Positions 1-13,605 are shown, numbered from the stretch's first letter. The stretch: DNA of 64,000 bases from Owenia fusiformis (GCA_903813345.2 CAIIXF020000010.1:18733181-18797180); one strand, 5' to 3'. A program made the numbers and translations. Notes: generated by a model from the sequence alone, not told the origin.

Positions 1-442
1 AGAAAGGATCAAAAGACAATTGCATTAAAAAACAAAAATGAGCAAAAACATTTACATTAAATATATAATTATAAACAGGGTAAAACTGTATTTAAACGGC
101 CGTAACCCTGACAAAATGAGTGGAAGGGGATGATGTGATTTCTGCAAAAAAATTCAAAAAAACGCAAGATTTATTTTTTGGTAAGAAAATTTAGTGTAAA
201 TAGCTGAATGAATAGACACATGGTAAGGTAAATCTGTTATGCTACTATGGTATGCGATCTATGTGAAAAGCGCAACGTCACCAGCATACAAAAGTCAATA
301 TTTTTTCCTATTAATCAACCAATGAGTGGAGGGGGATAATGTTTAGATTAGTACATCCACCCTCCACTCACTATATTATTTGATTATTTTTAAAACGTTC
401 TGGAACTCGATTTACGACCGTAATTGCTTTCTCCCATTCTAG
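1..442 (+). other. upstream intron with 3' splice acceptor
   Basis: Non-coding sequence before the NTPase exon. A pyrimidine-rich tract (424-440) leads to AG at 441-442, a good animal 3' splice site, with CCGTAAT just upstream as a possible branch site. Bases 1 to about 75 resemble the right arm of palindromic element L (33420-33500), so the window opens inside another copy. A short inverted repeat, GAGTGGAGGG (324-333) and its complement (360-369), could form a hairpin upstream of the acceptor. No coding exon was seen here. Confidence 0.6.
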
Positions 443-2595
443 GAATCAGTGGAAGTGGTAAGACAGAGATAGCAAAACGATATTGGCAAGAAAATAAAGC
501 AAAATATGAAGTGAGTTGGTTCGTACACAGTGCTACAGAACAGGATATTTATAATGGCTTGAGACTGTTCAATCGATTCGATGCTGTTGATCCAGACCTT
601 GCGTTCTTACTGGACGAAATCAACACCTTCATGAGAAAGGATACCAGCCGAAAATTCCTTTTGATATTTGAAGATGCCACAGAAAAAACTCAACCGATCA
701 TTCAGCGCAACTTCCAAGCAGCTAAGAATATAACAGTGATTTTAACAACTCAAACACGCCAATTTAGTAACTCTGGTGTCTTCCAGGAAGTAAAGGGTTT
801 TACACAAGATGAAATCTTGACATTTCTGAAAGACGTAGATGATACGCCCATGCTCAAGAAGAAACTTGGAGATCAAATAAGTCGATTACCATCTGCAATG
901 GCGTGTGCAGAGTACGATATAAGAAACCAGAAGACTTCGATAAATGATTATCTAAGAAGCGTAAATGATGTCGATATTCGTGTCATGCTCGAGAAGAGAA
1001 CACAAAACGCCCTTGGATATGATTATAATACGAGAGGCTTCGTAAAAGCTCACGTTATGAGTGTCATGAATATGATGGATGAATTGAAAAATGATAACGA
1101 TATTGCGGACGACATTGCAACTGGACTTTGTTTGGTTTTCAAATCGATAGCATACATGGACTCTAAAGCGATCCCCGTTTTTATTCTGCAAACGCTTTTA
1201 CGAATTTTTCTCGGCAGGATCAAACCACTGGCAAAACATCAAATTGAACACTATGTTGAGCATTTGATTAACATGATGCTCAATCGATTTTATGCTACCG
1301 TATTCAAAGAGCATGATAATCGGCTGATAGACATCCACGATCTAGTACAGTTAGCAACTCGTTCAATACACGCGGATGCTCATGTTCGCCACGATCCACT
1401 CGAAAAACTTTTAAAAGCACTCTATTGCTACTTTTCCAAGGATACGGGATACATGAGATACTACAAGAAAAATCTTCTGTTGATACCGCACGTTGAGAAA
1501 GCTTTGGATCGAGCTCATCAATTGAGGAGTGACAGCGAACTTGAAGGTCCTGGACAGAAACGAACATTTCTAGCATTTCAGGAGATAGCATTGCTAGATA
1601 TACTTGGATATGTGTATGCTAAATGTGGGCAATTCATACAATCGGAAGAGAAGCTTAAAAGAGCAATAGGCTTGTTTAGTTCCGTTCTTGGTGTCAGCGA
1701 AGAAGACCTTATCAAGACCCCCGCAGAGAATATATATGATAAACTGACAGAGGTGATTGGTGCTCAGGAACCAGATTTCAGTGTTTTTGACAACTTTATA
1801 CTTGGAACAGTTTTAAATCAAGCCGATATCGACCAGCTAAAACACCTATCTGACAGATTACCAAAGCTCGGAACCCATATCGATAAGGACAATTACAACA
1901 AGTTGGTTGAAGACGGTCTGGCGATACCCGAGGAAAAGTTGAAACTTGTTTATGTACAGGAACTGTTTGCCTCTGTGTTTTATGCGTATGGACGTCTGTA
2001 TTTTTACGGCCGAGAGAAATTCCACACCGAAATGAATATAAATAATGCCAAAAAGCTTATTGACTGTTTACACCTTGCCCATAAAGTTTGTAGAGTCATC
2101 TCTGAGAAAAGTGGAGTCGATGTCTTCCACACTGTTCTTACAAAACGAAGTGCGTTATTTTATCTTTACTCTGAAGACAAAAACACAGATGGTACAGATA
2201 AAACGCGGGAAAAAGCACTAAGTGATCTGTATGAAGGAAAACAAGATTACGAACAGCTGGTATCCGAGGGAATGTCAAATCAATGGTTTCAATGGGGCAT
2301 TCTAAAGGTGGTAAAGAATGACCTTCACCATAGCAGCATATGTCGGGAAAAGCTTCTCCATATCTGTCGGAAATTATTGGACAATGAAACGGACGTGACG
2401 AAAAGAAGACAAATTGAGGAGTGTGGAAGAACGACCTTAGAAGCTCTAAAAAAAGACATAAGGAATCAAGAACAAGGGGATTTGACACTGCAAAGAGGGG
2501 CGGATTATATGTTGATCTGTGCTGAGTTCAACCACACTTTGGGAGATTGGTCCCTTGCCATGGATGACTATACGGATACCATTAAAAGATACAAG
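443..2595 (+). CDS. NB-ARC/STAND NTPase with TPR-like C-terminal region (internal exon, NLR-like gene)
   Basis: This is one large open exon of 717 full codons plus a split first codon. Walker A GISGSGKT lies right at the exon start, with its lysine at 460-462. Walker B (LLIFED, about 658-675) follows, then a sensor-like ILTTQTR (about 739-759) and a GLPLA-like RLPSAMA (about 884-904). This order is that of an NB-ARC/STAND nucleotide-binding switch. Next come a winged-helix-like stretch (HDLVQLA, about 1336) and TPR-like helices (about 1590-1670 and 2510-2590). In this family NTP-driven oligomerisation usually controls an innate immune or cell-death effector; the effector would be on upstream exons outside the window, so the exact role is unknown. 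The frame enters at a splice acceptor (AG 441-442) with the first glycine codon split, so the apparent TTG start at 424 is not a start. Codons run open to a TAA at 2605, but the likely exon end is AAG|GT at 2595/2596, joining in phase 0 to 24112. The domain call is firm; the exon end is inferred. Confidence 0.88.
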
Positions 2596-2639
2596 GTACT
2601 CGCTTAAGTTTATATTGTTATGTATTTAGAAATTATTAT

Positions 2640-3420
2640 TGGCGTCAATTCCATTGCTATTGCTGTTGCTATGGTGACAATTGTTTTGGGTAGGCGGGGC
2701 ACCCTGTTTTAAGTGGCGTTTGAAGATAATTTGTAGAGTTTTTCTACATGTTGTAATACCTCCAAATATGTCAAATTCAAATGTAAGACTACATTTTAAC
2801 ACATAGTCCGTCAAATTAATCGACACCAAAGTCAATGCAGTTGAGGCAATGTTTCACTCCGTCCTTAAAGAAGTGCAACATGGCAGCATTCAATGACTGC
2901 AAACTGCCATTGAAAGCTTTAATGATGGCCTTATTGCTATCCAAACGGACTCTCTGTAACAACATCTTTGCATTTGGAAAGAATTTAGTCACGAGGGGCC
3001 AGGTCTGGGGAATAGTGAGCCTGGGGTAGTTGTGTGGCCATGGAAAAGGCTTAATCTACTTATCTTCGGTATTTGTTGGCTATGTGGAGGTGGATCACTG
3101 TCATCATGCCAGTAAAATGCCGCTTCAACAACATTTGACTGGATTGAAACTGACTGAATCATGACCATCATTATGACAGATATACCCTTGATATCTTTGT
3201 GTCGATGACTTATAAATGAGACAATGGAGCGTAGTTACACTGTGATAATACATAAAACAAATTATTCAGTCTGGCATAAAAAATGTTAGGTCATTTGGAG
3301 GAATACAGCACGTAAAACCTCTACAAACCATCTTCCAAAGCCGCTTACAAAAGGGTGCCCCGCCTGCCCAAAACAATCATCACCATAGCAACAGCCATAA
3401 CAATGGCATTCACGCTAACC
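2640..3420. mobile_element. palindromic MITE-like element
   Basis: Arms of about 135 bases (2640-2775 and 3285-3420) are inverted copies of each other with scattered mismatches. Both contain GGCGGGGCACCC and a GCTGTTGCTATGGTGA block. The central 500 bases show no convincing coding potential. It lies 44 bases after the predicted donor, so it is inside the intron or, if the intron is wrong, in the 3' UTR. The target-site duplication was not resolved. Confidence 0.6.
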
Positions 3421-3471
3421 AATTAGTCTTCTCTAATCTTCTAATCCTTGATCTTCTCTAATAGGTTAATA

Positions 3472-6400
3472 GACGGGTAGGAAGGAGGGTTCCCATGCAC
3501 CCGAAAGATGTATTTTTTTAATGTTCATTTTTTTAATCCTAAAGGTCCATACTAAAGATTTTTGCATGTTCTCAGAATGAAATATTGTCCCATGGTATCC
3601 ATTGGCGGCCATCTTGTCGGCCATCTTGAATTTTTGAAAAAGTTGATGTTAATTAGCACAAAGTACAATAACTTCCACAGTTTTGAGAATTGAAAGCTGT
3701 AAGTGGTACCAAAATGAAGCTATTATAGTATCCCATATTATAAGATGTAATAATTATGCATAAAATTTGACATCATTAATCGTAATTTTTGCTTCTTTAC
3801 AACGGTATTGCGCAATACCTTGCTGCCTGATTGACCAGTCTTAGTCATCCATGAACACAAATGAATTTAAATATATAGGTACATTAATTTTGAACATACT
3901 TGCAATTGAAAGTTTTGGAAAAACATTGTCAGACGCTAAGTTATAACACTTCACATGATTATGTTACTGAAAAGGGGTGGTACTTCTTGAGAAAGAATTG
4001 ATGTTAATTATTTCAAGGTACAATAACTTTCAAAGTTTTGAGAATTGAAAGCTGTAAGTGGTACCAAAATGAAGCTATTATAATATACTTATAAAAATGC
4101 AATAATTATGCAAATTTTCCCATTTGCATAATATGTGACAACCTCTATCATATTTGGCTTTTTCCAATGGTAACGACCAATATCTCTCCCACTGGGTAAC
4201 AGTCTTGGTTATTCATGAGCACTTATGATTTTGAATATATAGGTACATTAATTTTGAACATATTACAATTGAAATTTTGAGAAAACTTTGTAAGAAATTA
4301 AGTGTTGACACTTCACACGATTATGTAACTGAAAAAGGGGGGGGTGGCACTTCTTGTTCAAAATGTTAAATTTTAAACACTAATGTCAACTTCAAAGGCT
4401 GAAGCTGCTCTAGCAGAGTCATGTCAACTTCAAAGGCTGAAGCTGAAGACATGTTAGAAGTGGTAGTGGTTAATAATGCCTAGATCAAAGAATCGCAAGA
4501 TAGTTATTGGAGATAGGCCCAGATCAAATTATGGGCATCATCACCCTCAATCATGACGCCATCTGTATTGTCCATCAGTGGGAGCTGTAACCCAAATACT
4601 GAGTATATGATTTAATGTATGTGTCATTCGGTTGCCGTGCACTTGGGGCAGTTGGTGGTTTCTTCCTTGCCCCAAAGTCTGAGGTTTGATGGAGTTGAGA
4701 CCAGGTTATGGAAAGCTCTTAATAGGAAATTGAGCCCCCTTGGTCCATGGACCAAAGGTCATTCCATTTCAAGTAGTGCTGAAGTGAAGGTTCCCAGGTA
4801 ATGTCAAAAATCTGGAGAGGCCACTTAAATTGGGGAGTAATTTCATAACGCCCCGATATATGACTTGAGTCAATAGCTTTAAGCCACTTGTCCAGGCTAC
4901 TTGAGTCTTCAGCTGTATTGTTCAAACCACGCAAGGTTTTGTCATAGTTCTGCTCTAGACATTTGATTCTTTTATCTTGCACTGTTGGTATTTGCTTGCC
5001 CTTTCTTTTGAGTGCATTGGAGAAAGCTTGCCATCAACCAAAACCATGCTTCTTGACCTGGTTGGTTTTTAACTTCATGCAAGTCCAGTTTGCAATTCTT
5101 TCCATAGCTAATAGAACCCATCTGGTACCCACTACTGAATTGGTCATAACTGTGATGTCATCCATGAAAGCTCTGCGTGGTAGGTGTTTTGCACCTTCAT
5201 TTGCTTGTGGAACCTTACACTGCATCATCCCTGCCTTGAGCAGTAAAATTCATACAGTGCAGTCTGCCACTATACCTTTTCCGAACTCTGCTAATTAGTG
5301 GTATAATTGCCAAATGTATTGTGCAACTTCAAGGAATTTGTGTGTCCCATTGTCAGATTGTCTGCATCTGTTGGTTTTGGACGTGAAAGTGAACTGGTAC
5401 CTCTAGTATCAGTTGGTGAGGGACACTAGGTAGGCCTTAGGTCCAGCCAAACTACTGATTCTCTTTCTTGGCTTCCTTCACAAGTTGGCTTATTGCTGCT
5501 ATATGCACCCTTGGTGTCTTGGGATACCACTTTTCTGAATGCTTGGTAGGCCAGTAGGAAATGACTGCGAGGCTTGACCACAATGGCCCAGAAGATCTTT
5601 CCCTCAGCATCCAATAATGATTTCTCCCTCAAATTTTAGCTCCTTTGGAATGAAGCACCTTTCCGCCAAAGCCCAAGTCCTTGCTAGATTTTTCTTGTTC
5701 TGGATGCTTATTAGCAATCGCCAACAGCTTTCGGCAGTTCTTGTACACCCTGTATGTCACACCTGTTGGACCTGGGGCTGAGCCTTCCTGATGATTGTTC
5801 TTACCTCATCTAGATTGAAATCTGACGTGTCAAACGGTTTTGATGATAAATCTGGTGGGAAGTAAATTAAAAAATTATCCAATGGCACCTCTCGATCTGG
5901 GTCATTGTGTGGTGCCCAAGTATTTGCTTCTGCTTGATCCTGCGTACATGCCATCAGGGCACTCTTTGGTTCCCTAGCAAGTTTGATGTGAGCCTATAGA
6001 GATTTTCAAAGAATGTCTTCCTATGCTTCTCTTTTCCTGTGTGTTTCTATCTTCCCTCTTGTCTTAGCCTCTTCAAATAGGTCTTGGATTTTTAAGCTGC
6101 TGATGAGATATTTTAGTCGGTCTCTTCTGAAGTTTCTTGAAGAGGTCAGTTGAGAGTCCAGTCTGATGTCTTGGATAAAACATTGGACTGGAGTAGAGGC
6201 TTAATACATATTGAGTTAATTATAGAGCTTTAACAACTAAAAACTGTGGTTACCCATTTCAGTTCATTGCCTATCCTAAAATGATATGGGGATAGGTGGT
6301 CATTCGTATCTGTATAGTACTTAGTCCAAAAGCGATACAGATTATATATCTTTGGCTGAAATTTAAATGTCTGCCAAACAGACCAACACGAATTTCTTAA

Positions 6401-7948
6401 CAAGCTAGGAATAAGGGACATCACCGGGCTACTTTCTATAAGTCAAAAGCTATATTTTACACCCAGGGGGTTCACTGTATGTAATCCTTGACAGGGGCTA
6501 CCTCTTTTAACATTTGGTATGGCAATGGATCCAAATTTTAGGATCTGGAATGAGAATGCCACAAAATTATGACTTTTAAGGTATGACAATGGTCAGATTT
6601 TTCTACTTTGTGGTACAAGAATTGTCATGGAGAATATGTTACCTCTCACTTGTTGTATGGGATTGGTCTAATTTTTCCAAATGTCCTTATTTGAGGTTGT
6701 TTTGGATCATTTTCCTTAAAGTTCTGCCTTCTTCCAGGGGCTTTAGACATTTTGCATTCCCTTGGTCTTATATTCTTGGGATACATATATTTGGAATGGC
6801 ATTAGACCTATACAGTGTTTTTGGACATTTGGTATAGCATTGGTCTTATATTTGGATATTGGTATTGCTTTTTGGCGTTATTTTGGTTGGTATGGGTACA
6901 CATTGAAATTTGACAGATTGGTATGGGAACATAATGATATCTGAGGGCTCAGCCTAGGATCCCTACAGAATTGTGTATTCAGTGAACCCCTGTGTATTTC
7001 GCAGATGATACATTGACTATATAATAACATTACAGATTTTCAACAAGTTCCACACCCTTTTCAGAACAATAATCATTTGAAAGGTCAAACCTCAATTTTT
7101 GACAATGTTTTTCTAAAACTTTCAATGCAAATATGTTCAAACTTTCAATTGCAAATATGTTCAAAATGAATGTATACATTTAATATATTTTGTATTCATG
7201 AGAGACCAAGACTGGTCACTCAGAGTAAAAGGCAATATGCATTACCGTTGAAAAAGGGCAAAAATAATGATTGATGTCATATTTTATGCAAATACGGTAA
7301 TTTACATAATTATTGTATCTTATAATGCAAGATATTGTGATACCTTCAGTTTGGTACCACTAACAGCTTTCAACTCTCAAAACTCTGAAGTTATTGTACT
7401 TTGAAATGATTAACATCAATTCTTCCACAAGAAGTGTCACGCCCCTTTTCAGTAACATAATCATGTGTCTGACAATGTTTTTCCAAAACTTTCGTTTGCA
7501 AATATGTTCAAAATTAATGTACCTATATATTTAAATTCATTTATGTTTATGAATGACTAAGACTGATCACTCAGGCAGAAAGGTATAATGCGATACTGTT
7601 GTAAAGAGGCAAGAATTATGATTGATGATGTCACATTTTATGCAAATGAGACAATTTGCATATAATTATTGCATCTGATAATACAGGATACTATAATAGC
7701 TTAATTTTGGTACCACTTACAGCTTTCAATTCTCAAAACTGTGGAAGTTATTGTACTTTGAGCTAATTAACATCAACTCTTTCAAAAATTCAAGATGGCC
7801 GACAAGATGGCCGCCAATGGATACCATGGGACAATATTTCATTCTGGGAACATGCAAAAATCTTTAGTATGGACCTTTAGGATTACAAAAATGTACATTA
7901 AAAAAATACATCTTTCGGGTGCACGGGGACCATACCTTCCTACTAGAC
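3472..7948. mobile_element. element D copy 1: long terminal inverted repeats enclosing a reverse transcriptase relic
   Basis: The ends read GACGGGTAGGAAGG on the left and, in reverse complement, GTCTAGTAGGAAGG on the right, each flanked by TA. The inverted repeats are roughly 0.9 kb each. They are built from a subrepeat of about 355 bases that starts near 3644 and again near 3999, mirrored at 7411 and 7767. A middle domain (4490-5990) carries decayed reverse transcriptase code on the minus strand. From 6480 to 6960 there is AT-rich sequence with a degenerate GGTCTTATATTTGG repeat. A second copy with the same architecture lies at 52879-56955. The flanking TA suggests a cut-and-paste integrase with TA targets, but no transposase was seen. 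Confidence 0.75.
4500..5990 (-). pseudogene. decayed non-LTR-type reverse transcriptase inside element D1
   Basis: Read on the minus strand, fragments in shifting frames follow the order of a reverse transcriptase. An N-terminal acidic region (5954-5757) comes first. Then come a CFIPKE-like block, an EGKIFW block (about 5600), IQKSGIP (about 5540), the catalytic-type box FMDD (5157-5168) and a thumb-like region with IKCLEQNYDKTLRGLNN and WKAI-type helices (4982-4719). Frameshifts and stops break it, so it is not functional. FMDD replaces the usual YADD/YMDD. I recognise it as a family found in invertebrate and fish genomes but cannot name the clade with certainty. The same relic sits in D2. 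Confidence 0.7.
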
Positions 7949-7949
7949 T

Positions 7950-8309
7950 ATAATATTGTCTACATCATCTGTGAAAATTTAAATGTGATTGAATGAAGTA
8001 AGAAAAAATGAGAGCAGTTGGTTACTTACTTTCTGATCGGGCTTCGTACTATTGAGCACGATAGTAAGTTTCTTTATAGAAGTTAAACCAAGTATCTTCG
8101 ATCAGTCTTAAGTAGGTCAGCTGAAGATTTTATTGCCACGCTGTAGGTCAAAGATCAGTATTTACCTTATCAGCGCAGTTCATGTTTTAATGGAGACTTT
8201 AAGCAATGTACATAAAATCGAAACGTGTACGCACAGTTACAGTGTTTAGTACTGTTTACTTAGTCCGTTGCATAGACTACACATCATCATGTAATATGCC
8301 ATTGATAGT
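7950..8309. other. unassigned intronic spacer
   Basis: This lies between elements D1 and C1. It is AT-rich, with no recognisable repeat, exon or RNA gene. Its composition is not obviously transposon-derived, so it may be a remnant of the original intron. Confidence 0.4.
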
Positions 8310-10124
8310 TACACTCCCCTCCATAAGTTTGGCAACCTTAGCTCCCCCATTGAACTACGTGTTAAAGCCTCTTTACGTTTGAATTTTTATTTACTTAACC
8401 TGCGATAAAATAACTTATAATATTAATGGAAACGTAACTTGACTTTATTTCCGATACCTCCAAATTTTCTCATTTTTTCCTTAATTACAATATGTCGAAA
8501 ATTGATGAATTTTGAAAATCGTCATTCCCATGTAATCCAATGGGAAATGGAGGGTTCGGGACAAATCAGAAATCAGGATATCTTTTCAGTTAAAGATTCA
8601 GCAAAATATATTTTTATATAGAAAATTAAATTGTCTAACTTTTTGTACACTAAGTGTTTAGTTTATTTGATGAATACTAAAGTTACACGCCCAGGCTCAA
8701 TAAAACCGTGCAATTAGCCTTTGGAATTTGATAAAAATAAACTTCCTTCAAAGAGTTTAAGTTCCGGTTGAAAATGTAACAATGTGAATGTAGTATGCAA
8801 TCTTAAAATTGTTTCAAGTTAACTTTTAATTTAAAAAAGTTATGGTTAATTGAATTGTATCTTTCTTTGTCTAATTTTGGCCAAAAAAAACATCCGTTAC
8901 TAATTGGTAATCATTCAATTTCTCTCTTTTGCGAATGACACTTTGATGTGTGGAAGAAACTCCGACTTGCAAATGATGGAGAAAATGTTACTCTGTTTTA
9001 CCAAACGAAAACTTTTGGTAATCTATTTAATATAACTTCAGCAAAAGAAAGAAATTAAAATGCACAAGCAATAAAACTTGAGAAAGAAAAGTGTTCCTGA
9101 ATAGCTGACTATATACATTCCCTGGAAAAGAAATACAATGACTTCAATTGATAAATGTGTCACAAAAATGTCGCTAAATATGACTATTTTACTTTTTTGT
9201 TTACACTTTCTGAAATATTGAGTTAGTTTTTTTGATTATTTAAATTTTTGGAGGCATGTCAAATGTAACGAATGTTTCAAGACAGTGGAACATATATACA
9301 CGGTTTTATAAATAAAAGTTCAACGATCAACTTTGCCTTGATTTAACATTTGAGACACATATTGCATAAACCTTACCCGTCTGGAAAATAATGAAGACAT
9401 TTTTCTTCAAAAAATATGAACTTTTATTCTTAGTACCGACTTTATTAAAATTGTCCTTATTTTTTTGTCATCATGATGCATAATAATTACTTTCCAGTCT
9501 AGCTACGTATTTTTTTGTATTTCGACCATGGATACATATCATTTCAAAATAAGGAAATAGGCTGGTATCAACAAAAATATACATTCTCCTCCAAATTAAA
9601 CAAAAAATCTAGATAACGTATGTTACATTTTGTGAACCGTGATCAAATAGCTCTTATTATTATAATATATAACATCTCATATATGTCTACATTGTTTAGG
9701 AGATAGTCATACGAAGCTTTCTGTTCAAGTATAATTCTATATGTACTAAAAATCGCATTCACAACATCGCGCTTTCAACACGTCTTTGCTGATGTATGTT
9801 TCATTTTCATGAGAATTTTTTTTTGACCTTATCATTCTTGTAAAAAGAGTCTTTGTGTCAGATCTATAAAACGTCTTTCTGTACAAATGTTTATTTGGAT
9901 CGGTATAAAGTCAAACAACGCTTTTTATTCTGATAGATTCTCAGAGTTGCATTCATCACTTAACTGTAGCTTACAAAATATCATATCTTTGTTATGTATG
10001 TTTCATTTACAGAAAGATCTGTTCTATATTTTCCATATCATACTTGCCTAAACCATACATCCCTGCAAACTTGCCGGACGTGACAGGTTCGTCAATCTAA
10101 CACAACATTATCATGTTGAACGCC

Positions 10125-13100
10125 GAGAATATCATCTGTAGTTTGCAAATGCATAGTAGATGGGTTAACTGCATTTTAGGGGGTCTGGACTTCAATCTTT
10201 GATGCAAACGTTTCCTTTGACATGAGAGTACCTTAGGACCCTAGAAACAAATTTATCCAAAGACACACGCCAGATGGCGCTTTATATTGGAAATATTCAC
10301 ATTTTTTAAAATGGCAGTCAAAAATACAACGGAGACAATATATTTTCTTCTATGCATGCTATAATGATACGATTGGTGCCTAAATATACATTTTGTGGGT
10401 GAAGAATCAATTTAGTATGGGTTTGAATCTTGAAAATAAGGAACTTCCTCTTTATATTAAAAAAATATGCCTTTTCAAAATGGCTGCCAGAGATGTAACA
10501 AATATGATATTTTCAATTGTATGCATGCTACAATAGTAAGATTGATGTCCAAGTATACATTAATGGGGTGGTAGAATCCTTTTGATAAGGTTTACAGTCT
10601 TTATTTTCCCAATGAAGAAAGTTCAGTGGGGATATAGTGAAGCCCTCCATCCGCCAGTCAGTCAGTCCATCTTCTGCCTTAAATATGATTTTGCAATTAT
10701 TTTCAGATTCCTTCAAACTATGTCAATATATACTCAATTAATTGAAGATGGTGTTATTTTTATGATTAATGCCCCAGAAAATTCAAAATGTCCCAGAAAA
10801 GGAGTTGATTACCTATTACTTACTAGATATCTCGTCAAGGTATGGTTACATTATATTAAGTTAGATCTCAAATTTTTTTATTGTCTAAATATGATTTTTA
10901 CCATTGACAAAATGGTCACCAAAATGTTTAAATCAGCAGAAATTCTGATATTGTACTGTATGATTATCTAATATACAAACATTTTCACTTTTTATTGAAT
11001 GAATGCCGTTTTCTCAATGGCTGTGGAGAATAATACAAAAATTATATCTAACAAGGGTTCTAAAACTTCTTCAAAAGTAGAATAGTTTGAAAGAGTAGTT
11101 TTGAATGTATCAATTTGCGATGACGGAAACTATGCTGAAAACAATGGAAAGCAATGGGAGATTTGGTTTTCAACGTCAGCGCATCTCAAATGCTGTCCCC
11201 TTTTAATTAATTGTTGATATAAAATGAAGTGCCAAAGTGGGACCCTAATCCATAATTTTCCAGAAGGTTGGATAGATATTTTACAATCATGGGGACTTCA
11301 CTTGAAAGAAAACACATTGTTTTAATAATAAACACTGTATTTATGGCCAGGAAGTACTCATGGTGAAAGACATATTAATGCGGTTTAAAATCTTAATCTC
11401 TTAAATGTTCAAATAAAAAAAGAAGAATATTTTTCTCAATGTGACAATATTCAGTGCTGTATGTGTATACATACATGTAGGCATTTTTCAAAATGACTTA
11501 TTTAAGACTCAATAGTTTGAAAACGATTATTTTTAAGGCTCATTATCCAATTACATGTAGCTAGATATTTTTGTCATCAAAAATTCAAAATTCAGTCTAA
11601 CTGTTGTCGAATTTGGAATCTTCATGAAAAATTGCATCTAGAAATGTGGTTTTGAAAAGAGTCCATCAACTTTAAAATTGAATTTTCTTCGAAAATGTGA
11701 CATTTAGGTCAGGGAAATTCCCCATAGTCCCCATGTTGTAAAACACAAAAAGTGAAATATCTTTCCTTGTGCTGTGCAGATATTTTCTTTTACTCGAGAT
11801 ATTTTAATTTGTACAACTATCAGATACAAAATAGTAATATGAAATGTGAACCACTAAAAATTAAGAATATTCAAGTTTAAGGGAACTTTGTAATACCCTG
11901 CAATGTTATTTCACCCGAATTAGCCACCTGGTGGGGAAAGTGGTAACTACCTACTCGCATCTGAGTAATTAAATAGGTTTTACATTTCTAAAAATGAAGA
12001 TTTTGAAGCCAGTTTTATAGTATGCCCAGAAGCAAAGAAGATACAATTTTTGTTAGCAACAATACAATCTTTGTTAGCAAAGGTACAATCTTTGTTAGCA
12101 AAGATATAATCTTTGTTATATTTTCAGCTGCATATATTTCCAATATAAAGTGAAAACTATTATCTCACAAGACCTAATGAAATTGATTCTCCTGCCCCAT
12201 AAATATAAAATTTTGACACCAATCATATCAGTGGTTCTTTGTTATATTTCTGGCAGCCATTTTGAAAAATGCATATATTTTGAATGTAAAGTGCAAGTGC
12301 TGAATTTCAAGATGTATTTTTGTTAGCAAAGATATAATCTTTGTTATATTTTCAGCTGCGTATATTTCCAATATAAAGTGAAAACTATTATCTCACAAGA
12401 CCTAATGAAATTGATTCTCCTGCCCCATAAATATAAAATTTTGACACCAATCATATCAGTGGTTCTTTGTTATATTTCTGGCAGCCATTTTGAAAAATGC
12501 ATATATTTTGAATGTAAAGTGCAAGTGCTGAATTTACAAGATGTATTTTTGTTAGCAAAGATATAATCTTTGTTATATTTTCAGCTGCGTATATTTCCAA
12601 TATAAAGTGAAAACTATTATCTCACAAGACCTAACGAAATTGATTCTCCTGCCCCATATCTATAAAATTTTGACACCAATCGTATCAGTGTAGCATGCAC
12701 TGATGTGAAGATATCATCATTGTTATATTTCTGGTGGCCATTTTTAAAACACATAATTTCCAATAAAGTGAAAATTCTTATTATGAAAGACTCCAAACCT
12801 ATTTAAATGGATTCTACAACCCAATTAACGTATACTTTGACACCACTCTTATCATTGTAGCATGCTTAGAAGCGAAGATATCTTCTTTGTTATATTTTCT
12901 GGCAGCCATTTTGAAAAATGCATATATTTTGAATATAAAGTGCAAGTGCTGAATTTACAAGACTCGAAACCTAATTAAATACTAGTTTCTACAACTACAT
13001 TAATGTATTTTTTGACACTACTATTATAACTGTTGCATGCACAGAAGCAAAACTATTGTCTCTGATGTATTTTTGGCGGCCATTTTGAAAAATGTATATA

Positions 13101-13605
13101 TTTCCAATAAAAAGCGCCATCTAGCTTGTGTCTTTGGATAAATTTGTTTCTATTGCCCTAAGGTATTTCCATGACAAAGGGGACATTTGTAAGATAAGAT
13201 ATCTTAATTTTTAAGTATGCGTAAGGTAAGATATCTTCTTTGTTATATTTCTGGCAGCCATTTTCGAAAAACGCATATATTTTGAATATAAAGTGGAAGT
13301 TTTTAATTGTCAAGACTCAACATCTAATAAAATAGATTCTACAACTACATCACTGTATTTGTGACACCAATCTTATAATTGTAGCATGCACAGAAGCAAA
13401 GATATTGTCTCTGGTGTATTTTTGGCGGCCATTTTGAAAAATGCGTATATTTCCAATATAAAGCGCCATCTAGCTTGTGTCTTTGGATAAATTTATTTCT
13501 ATTGCCCTTAGGTACTTCCATGCCAAATGGGACATTTGCATCATACAATGAAGTCCAAATGTAGTTAACCCATCTACTAGCAACATATTTTTCTTCTGCA
13601 GCATG
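10125..13605. mobile_element. element E copy 1: foldback element with tandem-repeat wings
   Basis: The left wing (about 10150-10560) and right wing (about 12690-13600) are inverted relative to each other. Both carry AGTAGATGGGTTAACT, the GCGCCATCTAG/CCAGATGGCGC block and repeated units with GCCATTTTGAAAAATG and TAGCATGC. The right wing is a degenerate tandem array of roughly 170-190 base units and also has a duplicated block of about 345 bases (13130 and 13470). The centre (10600-12050) holds no recognisable protein. Parts of the centre (11041-11420) match the second copy that is interrupted by LINEs A and B (38217-38290, 47715-47840, 52289-52460). Confidence 0.65.
12101..12700 (+). repeat. 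tandem repeat, 228-229 base unit
   Basis: Near-identical units start at 12101, 12329 and 12558, each beginning AAGATATAATCTTTG. The third decays after about 140 bases into the more diverged wing array of element E1. The short TTTGTTAGCAAAG motif is also multiplied at 12050-12100. The high identity implies recent expansion by unequal exchange or replication slippage. Confidence 0.85.

Noticed and set aside
10582-10971. 129-codon frame in the E1 centre
   Set aside because: Low-complexity, AT-rich, and inside a foldback element with no protein similarity that I recognise.
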